Source of the DNA: Anas platyrhynchos
Lineage: Eukaryota > Chordata > Aves > Anseriformes > Anatidae
Assembly (NCBI RefSeq): GCF_047663525.1
Contig: NC_092589.1
Coordinates: 27,339,001 to 27,403,000 of the forward strand
Direction of reading: 5' to 3'
Length of the DNA stretch: 64,000 nucleotides
The notes below the pieces were generated by a model. That model was not told the origin of the DNA and did no database searches. It saw nothing but the letters and a program-made list of their open reading frames with translations. Within the stretch, counting starts at the first letter, position 1, and each line of letters begins with the position of its first letter. Shown here piece after piece: positions 49,125 to 61,100 of this stretch. Made by a program: the position numbers and the translations under genes.

Positions 49125-52100
49125 CTGCAAAACAAAACAAAAAACCACAAAGTGTTAGTAGGTCAACTGTGACAAGAAGTGCAAACCACTGTCTTCTATT
49201 GGAAAAAAAAAGCTCCCACAGAAAAAGCGCTACACAATTCTGTTCCAGATGTTAACACTTATGATACTACTTTCCCCTCGAGAGATCTACTATCTGGCTC
49301 TCCATTACATTTAACATGTTACAGGGATTAAAGTTTGGATATATTTTAAATAGTCCTGATTTTATTCAAGATCTAACCAGAGGTAATATAAAGTGAATTC
49401 TTTTAAACAGGAATAATTATGTTCAAGATCAGATGAATTAGCATGATGAACATGACAAATTCTACAAGTCTTTTAAAGTTGTTAAGTTTTACTTCACCAT
49501 TTGAAGAGGTCAAGTTTTTGTTGTTCCCTCCAAAATAAATCAAACTTAAGTTTTAACAAAAACAATTACATCACACCCCAAAATCCCAAAGCTTAAGGGC
49601 TAAATGACAGCATTGAAAAAAAAGAAACCCTCAAATATTTTCCCTCCTTTTCAGGTATATATATTTAAAACAGAAATATAAACTATACTTCTAGAAGAGC
49701 TGTAGTTACTGTTCAAGAAGCATTAGACTGTCTCCTGCTTAAGATTAAGAGCCTTATGGAATTCAGGAGATTTGAGATACAGGCTGAGTTGGGTCCCAAA
49801 ACAAAATAACAACCAAGGTTAATAATCAGTACTTCACACTCTGTTTGATGGTACTGAGTTTATCAGTATCACTGAGAATAATTCAACCTTTAAGAGCTAC
49901 ATCTACATGCCTTTTCTACAGACCTTGAGTGTTGACACTGAAATTTTACTTAAAAAAAAAAAAAACAAAAAACAAACAAACAAAAAAAACCTACACAAAT
50001 TACAAAACCTTACCTTCCAAAGGCATTTACAAGAGCAACTATTTCTTGACGCGTGAGTTGAAAACCTTTTGACGGGCTATTCTCAGGAAGGTTCTGTATT
50101 TCTTTCTCAGAAAATAAAATCTTCAGAGCAGTTCCTAAGCCTTGAGTCTACAAGAAAATCCAAATGTTTTAATGCCAATAAGGTCACTCTTTTCAACTTA
50201 GAAAACCATTAAAATGTTAACTACCCATGCACCCAAAATGTAGTACTAATTCTTTTATACTGACACTGTCTCAACACAAATAGCTATATACAATCCAGGA
50301 CGCCAATGCAAACACATACCATCAACTGCACACCAAGTTCATTCACTTATTTAAGAATATTTGTTTCCTCCGGTATACTAACTCTAAATCCTTATGGTTT
50401 TAACCTCTTCCTTTCCCATCTCTTTTCTTCCTAGCCACACCAGAGGCATACAAAACCATGACTGTCACACAACACCTCCATCCCTTCCCCACTGTTGTGG
50501 GATCTGTGTGGGATCATGCTTCCTCTTTCCTTCTCTTCCCCCCTGTTCCAGGTCAAGCTAGGTTTTTGTAATGAGGTGTCACTTTTTTTTATTTTTTTTT
50601 ACTTCATCTCCAGTCCCAGTGGCAGACATTTTATGTGTTGTTTTTTTGTTTGTTTTTTTTTTTTGATACAAAATTGGGTCTGAAACTGTATCAGACACAG
50701 CTAATCTTGTTCCCCCTTTTAATCAGGTTGAGGAAATGACTGGATTTTGACAGTGGTTGAGATTAGCTGCAAGGAAAAGGAAATCCATCTCATTTTGCAT
50801 GAGAAGAAAAAGTGGTAATAGATCAGAAGTATCAACTGGTACAGAATAGGCAGAACTCCAGAAATTTAGCAGAGACCACCACATTTTCTGTGTTAGGAAC
50901 TTATACGAGAACTGACCCCTAATATACTTAATGCTACACAACATTACCATATAGTAGGCACCTAGAATTACCAACTGTTCTCAGACTACAGTTAATATTA
51001 CCCTTAAGGGTTAAAAACTTGTTCTCAATAAAATAAAGACACGTCTCCAGAAACAGACTGGTTTTCAAGTTGTCAGCTTTACTGTGCATCTTGCAGTATT
51101 TTATAGTGGTGAAAATCTGAATTACTTGTTTTTCTTATGCCTCAATTTATGGAGTTAAAGCTCATTAAGCAAGTGGAGTATTTCCATGAAGGCTTCCCAC
51201 AGGTGATTCTACAAGATTTTGCATTGAATTATCTGCTCTAAACCAAAAAGTAATTTTTGAGAATACAAACAACAGACAGCTGTTGACTAAAATTAAATAA
51301 TATTCAACAAAAACATCGAAAACAATGTTTAAAAGTAAACAACGTATGTTTATTTTTTAATATAGAGGTAAGGATATCAAGGACCTAAACTGTACCTGCA
51401 GTTTGCCCCACAGCCTGCATTTATCACATCCAACACAATCCATTATGCGGGATATGTTCTTGAAATGCAATCTGAACTCTTCCTAGCAGTTAAAAACAAA
51501 GTTTAAAAAGGTTAATTTAAAGTATCTCTTAGCTTTACAAAGAGTCATTTATTACCGCTAGAATATCAATCCTCTGCTACTAAAATCGAACAAACTGACT
51601 ACCATACAGGGTCAGGCTATAATAAAGGTCCACATATACCCAGAGTTTTGTTTCCAAGCATTTGATAAGAGTTGATTCCTTGAAAAACAAAAATATAGGA
51701 CATGCAGAATAGCGCTGGAAACAGTGTACAGAACATAATCAACTTGCTCAAAAATTTCTGAGCTGTAAGTATTGTGTATGTCAATGTCCAATTTTAATTC
51801 CATTAAGTTATTCAAACCCTTTTTGAACCAACCTACATTTTGGACAACAAGGCAAAAAAATGACAATTCACAAAAGGCATTTCCTACTCAAAACTACGGG
51901 CAGATTGTTGATTTGCAGCTTCAGTTAGGGTGGAAGCAATTACAGTACAGAACTAATTAATGTTATCTTTTCTGACATTTAAGGTCAGAAAAACACTAGC
52001 AGGGCTGATAAACTACTGGTACCACCTTTCAAAAAGCATTTTTCCTAATACTGATCGTAAAAAAAAATCCAATGCTACTACTGAAATAAGTATTTGAATA

Positions 52101-55100
52101 CTTACTAATATTTTTTAACAGACCTTTATTGCTATGAGCCACACTCCAGTTGTGGAGTTCCAGCACATAATCTGAATAACAACACTGATATTTTCTAGAT
52201 AGTAACAGTATTTGCATTAGGATCTTGTGTCAGAGAACTATACTTTTGTAATGTTAAGCTCATATTCTAATTCACCAAAATGTGCATAGATTGCCCACCT
52301 ATTTTTTTTTTTTTAACCTAACATCACTTTTTTATTGGACGGAATGCCTATGTGAAGCTGACACTATTTAAATAACTATTTGCTTGCATTACTAATACCA
52401 AATCAACTCATTTACCCCACAGCACAGTCCCATTCCATCTGCTTGACTTGGTGTAGCACCTTGAATTCATTTATTGTAAAGGAGATTGAGAAGCCTCAGA
52501 TACAATTCTGTAAGATGTCATCCCTGCCTTCTCTACCTGCCATAAGTAGTCTACCTGCCATAAGCATGCTGCTGAGAGAGGTTTTTCTAAAACAACGCAA
52601 CATAATTCCAAAATGGATATTTTGGATGTTTATTAGAGAAGCAGCTTCACCTTTAATGACTTGGCTCCTTTTTTATCTCCAGCAAACATGGACTTTTCAT
52701 CAAAGTGCATATGGAAGGACCTAATAAAGACAAAATACAAAGAACTCAACAACCCCAGTGTGAAATACAGTGTACCGTCAAGCAGCTGTTACAGTGTAAA
52801 ATGCTTTTCAGAGTTCCTACTTGTTCCGTTTCAAAGATATCCTTCAAATTTCAACTGGTTGCTATTCAAAAATTTACTAACCGGTATTGACTTGACCATT
52901 CAATCGCTATAGCCTGAAAACTGTTCCAATTTTCTGGAGAATGTTCTTCATCTCCATTGATCTGGACTTCTTTCTAATACAAATTGAGATTGTCTTACTA
53001 TGTGCCTTTCAGTCGATCAGTTGTGTCTGACCACATCTCAAATACTTAACATGACTATGACTGTGACTAGAGGCAACAGATGAAGCCATGCAGCACACAA
53101 CTGACCACAAAAAATAGTGAGAAGATAAGCAAAGGAATTGGAATAGAGAGCCTTACAGGACCGCCAGAAGGAAGAAGGATAAGCATACGAAAAACACGGG
53201 ATTACTCACTAAAACATTGAAAGAATATATGTAGCATTTTCCTTTTCAAAACAGATCACGCATCTTACACTGAAGAATCAGAAAAAAGCCACCAATGGGG
53301 AGTAGCTCAGGGTGGTGATTTTCCCCACCTCGTTTTAAAGATTCACATATTCAAGCCTCAAACATTTCTCTTATCCTGTCAAATACACAAATTCCTCTTC
53401 TCCCCCACTATTTTATTTCCTCATGTCACACTCTTCCTTGTTCTATCCTGTCAAGAAGTCATCTATTCTCAGTGGAGAGCATAACTAAGAATTTCAAGGT
53501 ACTGATAAAAAAACCTCATGCCTTACTTTGTATCCCTGAAGATTTCTAGTAAGAGAGCTTTAGATTCAGCATCCTCATGGCCATTCCCTGTGTAAAGGTC
53601 AACAACTGAACGCTCAAAGTATGGTGCAACCTTTGATAAAGCACGTAGCTCTATCAAATACAAGAAATATAAATTTTTAAGCCTTCTTGGTCCTTCTCCT
53701 TTTGTTTCAATAGGGTCAAAGCGGCGAGTGAACTCCTTCACATTCGGTCCCCAGCTAGGCTTCCCCCAGGTTTCTACATAGAAGAAAAAAGGAGGGGTGG
53801 AGCTTAAGATCATATTTGGAAAATAGAACAAAACAGACAAGAACCAAGTATACACAAAATTATTTCAGAAAGAAAATCAATACAGGATACAGACGTAGTA
53901 TTCCATTCATCAACTTTACCCAGTCTTAAAATTACCTTCAAGGAGATAATTGGCACACAGATGCAAGTTGATGCTAGCATGAAGCCCAGAAATGAGTTTA
54001 TAGAACACTCTTTTCTCAAGGCAAAGACCTGTTGAGGAAAAAGAAAAAAGCAAATCCCAAACTAAGTACTGGAAACGATGTATTAAGATTAATGTATCTT
54101 GACATGCCTCAGTGACATGCCTTCACCATTTAACTTTAAAGAGTTACAATCACAGCACTTGATCATTATTTCTAGCAGTACATCTAGTAAGTACTTATAT
54201 CCATCATAGGGAAAGTACACCTCTTATTTTTGTACATAAAGTACCACCAAGAATGACATTTAACATTTACTTGATGTTTGTGTTCTAATAAATGCAGTCA
54301 AATAACCATCTGGTCAATTAGCACAGATAAATTGGCACGCAGAAGTAAGATGCTTATATTGTTTGAACAATAGATTTGAAATAGTCTTAAATTTTGACAA
54401 TCTGGAAACCAGAACTATGCTGTGACCCATCCTAGTCAGAATTAAATCTATCATTGAATTAGAGATGTGTTCTTTCAGGAAGAAATCAAAACCACAAAGC
54501 TTCATGGCACTGGAAAACAGTTACACTATGAACAAAAGATATGGAGAGTAAAAATCCTAATGCTTTGTTTCTAGTGAATTTAAATTATATTAACCCCATC
54601 CCATGAGGATTACCTTCTAGCCATGTGTAGAAAGATTCTCCTGTAAACAGATAATATATAGTTAAATTAAGAGTATTATTTTTTATCATTACAGTACCTT
54701 TACATTACTATGTGTACTAACATTAGCTATCATCTGGACATAAAGTTAAATAATTTAACTATTAAAGTGAGAATAGGGACCGAAATGGCTAAACTTTGAG
54801 GTTAGTTTCAATCTGTTGGGGTCAGAATAAGAGAAATACAAGAATAGGTGTAACTAAGGTACTAGTGAGGGCATTCAACAGCAAGTATAAGCACAATTAT
54901 ATGCACTAGTGGTTGAAGATATGATGAAAGCGTACAATTGAGCAAATAAGAGTATCTGTGGAAAGGTATCTAGTTTACATTCCCTGCATCCATCTATGAT
55001 CGTGTATTTTAAAGTCACTAAGAACATTTCCAAGAGCAAAGAAACTACTAAACCTTGGTTTTCAACAGACACCAGCCTAGATTCCCCGGGTTTAGCAGAA

Positions 55101-58100
55101 TGGGTAAGGGTCCTAAGTCAAATACCGCACTACCAAACTTACTGTTGGTTATACCAGTTCTTTACTGGACATACTCTTAGACTAAACCTACAAAGACATT
55201 ATGCTACTACTGAGTTTCAGTAGATGCAGCTTCACGTCAGTAACAGTACCCTTTATGCACTACTTTTCTGCTTTGGACATGGTTAATGACAACCAAAGGC
55301 AATCAATCCCTGTGCTCATATTCAAGCAGAGAAATGCTTAAAACATAGGTATGGAATTCTGTCATCTCACAAGACATCTAATCAATCTGTCAAACTTTGT
55401 ACAAATAGTAACACAAGCTCTAAAGCCTTGCAATTTAAGAAAAAAGATCTGCTGAGCAAAACCAGCTGAAAAATTTAAATTAGTGCAAAAAGCGACTGTA
55501 TACTAATTGATTATAAGCATTACCATCAAGGTAGTGCTTTAAAGCACTATCAGCCTTTTAACAGTTAATAGAAATAGCGAACATTACTCATTCCATCAGA
55601 CAAAAGTAAAACATTCATTACTACCTCTAAACAATGATTCTCTGGAAAGTCAGTATCAAAAGCAGAAGAAAACCCTATAGTGATTTCACAATGACTTCCT
55701 ACAATTTCTTCTCTGTTATGCGCAATAAGTAATTAATTCATGTCTTTGAAACATAAGGTGGGGTAAAATATCCTACCTACTTCTTTAATCCTAACCCATA
55801 ATGAATCTTCTCTATAAGTATTAATTGTATGGATACAAAAGACAGATTCTTTGGCTCAATAGGTCACAGGAAATCACTAGTAATTGGCATATAAACAAAA
55901 CACACCAGAACACTTTTCTGCTTTTATATTATTGCCTCTATTAACTAGCTTTCTTTTTAACTAGCTTTTTTTTTTTTTTAAACTAGCACTTCCATCTTTC
56001 CTCTGCATCATAACTGATAACCTTTACCTTAACTGCTACTGCCTGAAGGTTTCCAGTAGGATTAAAGCTTTTTGCCTGAGAGATCTGAGTAACCAAAAAG
56101 AGTATCTCACTGTAAACAGACCAAGTGCTTTATCGCCTCAGCTTCTCCCCATCTTCTTGGCAAAAAAGCAAATGAACTCCTGTCCATCTTCTTTTAGGGG
56201 ATCTGACATCCATATCAATGGGGCTCTTCTGGAGGAGACCCAAGAATCCTTTATACATCTCCACTTATCTTGCGAACAGTATTATCACAACAACCATTAG
56301 AAAGGTAAGAACCAATAACACAACTCGATTTTGTTCCTATTCACCCCTTCCCCTACTTGACCTGAAGGAATTGTCCCAATAAAAACATTTTCTGAATAAC
56401 TGATTCTCTTCATAAAAACAAAATGTCCTTGGCCTCTAATACTACAGCAGTAATGCAAATAAATCAAAAGTTCACAACTGTACAATGCTTGCTTAATTGC
56501 TGCAGGTCAAGCAAAATAAGATAACTTACCATCATCTCCTCCTGGAGGGGTAGAGGTGGAAGAAATAAAAATCCATGAGCATTAAAAACATCATTTCCAC
56601 AGCAAAGCAGTAATGAAACACAGGCTTTACTATAAAAACTGAAAAAGCGTAAGAAACTTATTTGATCTCCCAGAAAGCATCATCTACTTTCCATCCTCTT
56701 CTTTTTCCTCAAGACAACCTGAGACTAGACACTTTATTATAAAGAGAGTCACTAAATTTAAACACTTAGTACCAGTTGATTTATATGTTCCTGAAGGCCA
56801 TTTTTAAGCTTCAGACAGACAGTAGTCTTGTTCTTCAGTTCACATTATTCAAGGATCTGACCACTGCTTTTCTACCAAAAATTCTAATCTAGCTACTCTT
56901 TCAATTCTTTTTAGTTGTGTATTACCTCACTATTTGTGATTACCAAAATCCCTCTTGAGCTTCTAATATCTGGTAGGGGGACAGGGGAAAGCCGATTCAC
57001 TTAGAACATACTGTTATAGTTCTCAGTTTTAATTTGAAAATATAAAACTCAAGTATTTGGCATATTTTTACAAACCAAATACCTGAGCCTTCCTACGTAT
57101 CCACTCTTTAAGACAATGCAATCGTTTGCACACTTTTAATAGACTTTGTTTATGGAAAATATACAGCTACATTATACTAGGATGACTATGAGTTAAAGGG
57201 ATTAAATTAAATACTCTAGAAAAAAAGACAAGGAAAAAAACAGTTGTGGTGAAAGTTGTATTGAATTCAAAGTCCTTCCCACCTACACTAGAAAGTCACT
57301 ACTGTGACTTCCCTATTGAATAGCTTTAGATATACTTGAATTGTCAAGTCTGCTCCCCTGACAATAAGCCTGTTGCTTAATAAGCCCTATGCTATTGGCT
57401 GTGCTTTCGCATGCTTCAAACTAAGTGCATATGTAATCAAGTATCACAAACCTAAGTCTAGATATTCAAAGTTGACAACAGCCTCTACACAGGAAATTTA
57501 AAAATCAGAAAGCACACCTGAAGACTGAAGACTGTTATTTTTATCACTTACACTGCAGTCACTACGTTAAAAAATCACATTAAAAAATAAAATAGAAAAA
57601 ACCCACCCCTACTAGGTGCCAGTGGATTTAAAGGGCGATAGACAGATCGAGGCCTAGAAAATAAATTAGAAAGTGCAAAATCAGTTTTAAGCTAAATTGA
57701 AGCACAGGTATAAGAATAGGCTTGTCCCTCCTGATTACTTGAAGCAGTTTTCTTCATAGATGCTGTTCCACACTCTCCAAGCAGAGGGCCCTTTGTAGCC
57801 AGTGTAACGTTCTGGGTTCAGCAGCAAATCCACGTACTGTGCATCTGGAGACCTCTCATCTAAATAAGAATACGTAACAAAAGGTTTCCAACTGATCATT
57901 TTAAAAATACTTAAATAAAAAGCCACACGACTACATATAAATAAGAGGTCTACTATTATTTCTCCAGCTGGATTCTAAATGCTCTGTACACAGAAATATA
58001 GCAATATACTCACTAAGCAGAAAACCCCAAAGAACATAATCTATTCCACAGTCTCTTATGCTGCCAAAATTTCCACAATGTCTGAATACTTCTAGGTGGC

Positions 58101-61100
58101 TTCTTCAACTCTGCCATAAACACTTCTCCTGCAGTGTGTTCTCCTGACATATACTTGGACATAAACAGTGTTTTGTTTTAAACAGGCTTCAAACTCCGGA
58201 TTTAATCATTCAGCAGTATTCAGTGCAAAGAAAGGGAGGGAAGAGTTGCTTTTTCAAAATGGGTATGCTGCTAAGGGAGCTCCTTAATACCTGGAAGATT
58301 TATTTATTAGCTAAATCACTTATTCCTCAAATAATCTTGTATGCTGGTGCAAAGTACGAATCCTAGTGCTTAATTGAACAAACTCAGCATACCCCAGGAC
58401 ACAGAGTTGGTTACAACACAAAACAGTATTTAAACAGCATTTCAACAAGTTGCATTCTCATCTCGCCTCAAATTCTGGCAACACACCCAAAATAAATAGC
58501 TAAACAACACTCTTTCTGCTTGAAAACTCTATTTATATAGTGTAAGAATAAACTGGACTAAGTTTTCCAATTACACTCAGTAAAAAGCAGGAAGTGCTCC
58601 CTCCCCTTCTCTTTGAAATTCCAGGTCAATAACAAATCATGCTTAAGACCTGCATACAATGCAAGGCAGAAGTCCATAGTCTTATTTATAGGAATAGCCC
58701 AAGCAGTGCAACTGAGCATTTCCTCAGATGTTGAAAAAAAAAAAAAAAGACAAAGAAAGAATGGAAACTGCTCTGAAGAGATGATTCCACACGAGTAGTT
58801 AAGCATCACTTCAGCAGTAGCAGCAAAAACAAAGAAGAGACAGACAAAACACAAGAACACAGTGAGTGCCAGATGGAATAACGTCAAATTACAACTTGAT
58901 TTCTTTGACAACATGGCTAACCCAAGCAGTTCCTACACTTCCTGGTCACTTCAGCTCTCCGCTTGGTTCTCATTACCCACATACAACTGAGTCTGTGGGG
59001 CAGCACAACAGAAATGTAGAAAACTGACCTAGATTAAGTATTCTTTTTTCCAGCCAGATCAATTCCCTTATCTACTCTATCGTTAAACCCAACAAAACAC
59101 TAGTAAGAAGTAAATCTGAAGATACAGCTTTGTGCTACAGCTGAGTGAAATAAGGGCTCTGACATCACCAGGAAGAGAGGTAATGAAGAAAAAAAAAAAA
59201 AACAGTTTCTCCCTCCTCCCTGTCACTCCCAGTCCTCTCTCTCACCTCTCCCTGCACCAGCTCAGGGACTCACCTAACAAGCCAGTTCACCCCAGCAGTC
59301 TGGGAGATGGAAGGGAGATGTCAGCTTTCCTGGTATTCAACTAAATTGCAATCAGCTTACCATGCAGTGAGAAGCATGCCACAGCCAGTGCAAAAAAGGC
59401 ACTGGAAGCACGCAGTTGAGGGTAGCACATCATCTTTCAAAAGGACACAAAGTAGGGAGATAGTACCAGAACTACTTACGCAAATATTACTTCTAAAATA
59501 AATGCTCCTCAACTATACCTTTCCCAACTGAGTCCTCTTAAAAATGCGAGTGTGCAGCCTGAAGACAGTGGAGATTGCAGTTTATTGCTTAAGCAGCAGC
59601 GTATTGCACAGAACAGCTCAGATCTACAGTAACGCTCACCAAGTATGTATTACAGAAACAGTTCATACAGAAAATTTCACATATAAGATGCAGTACAAGT
59701 GCTCAAAGAACCGCAACTGGTAAGTCCACTACAGCTACTTTCTCAGGTAACACCAGGTTTTAATCTAAAGGTAGATTAAAATGTCTTGCACAATACCTTA
59801 CGTCTTAACAGCATAGAAAACTTACTAAGGTATTTAATAAAAATGCTTTTAGCAGCCTTCCTTGAACATGACAATTTATCTGTTTATGTGTTTATCTGAA
59901 AAATTCTCCTTTAAGCTTTGAACGTTACATGCAAATAAAAGGACTCATGTGGAGCAGAGGGAAAACAATTTAGAATCCTAATGTGTTAACGAAGTCTTTA
60001 CAAATAGGGGTGAATTTAGTGCAGAAATTGTTTGAAATAGCAAGGCTGGAAGGACATTATCAGCCCAAGCATAGATGACAGAACAGCAGCAAAAATAATA
60101 TGGCAGTAAGAAGCTGAATCAAGTGCAGGTATTTGTCTTAGATTTGTGCCAGATACTTTTCCTGTATAATCATCTTTTTTTTTTTTAATAAAAAGGCAAA
60201 ATCCCTCCCATTTAAGTTATTTATTTCTGTAAAAATCTCCTGTCCACTTAGTAGCAGGAGGTAACAATAAATGTAGACTACTAAGTGCTCCTTGTACAAA
60301 CTGCATTCTCTGTAAGATGATATAAACTGTCACATGCCTGCTTACCACAAAATTAAAACCTTTAAAAAATGGCTATTGGTAGAGCAGCTATAATATTCTG
60401 TGTTGTTAAGAGACAGTAAATAAAACAAACACTCTTAAAAAGCTTAAATATTTTACCATCAAGTTCACAAAAATGATCCTGTGAATCATCGTATCTTGCC
60501 CAGTCAATGAAAGCCTCCTTACTTTGGTTACTGAGGGGAAGAAAATACATTTGGTTTTAAACTTTTAAATAAACAAGGACAACAAGAGCTACTCAAAGAC
60601 ACAATCAACACAGTAATTAACTTGGAATTGAAATCCAAATTACGTTATCTGGCACACTAGAATACATGGCATTACCATTAGCTGCACAGAGGAATCAACT
60701 TTTAAAAGTCAATTTCATGTCAGATACCAGGACAGATTTCACCATCGTTATTTGAACAAACTACACAGGCAGTGACTTTGCTCCCTTCAGTAAAAACTTG
60801 GTAAAATAATTCCATACCACATTTTTAACACATTCTCAAGTACTTCAACAGCTGTCAGTTCAGGAAAAAAAGATGATCTTATTTTCTTAACCCATACTTC
60901 CAAAGCGATCTACAATACTTAGCCTTGCTTCTGAGTAGGAGGCTGGACTTCTAAAGGCCTGTTCCAGGCTAAACTACTTTAAGAATGATGTAAGTCTTTT
61001 AAACAACATTACTCAGCTCACCCTAGCAATTTGAAGTACTTTGAAGTTCTCTCACTATGAAACACAAACAGTGCCACAAGCTGAATGTTTCCTTCTACAC

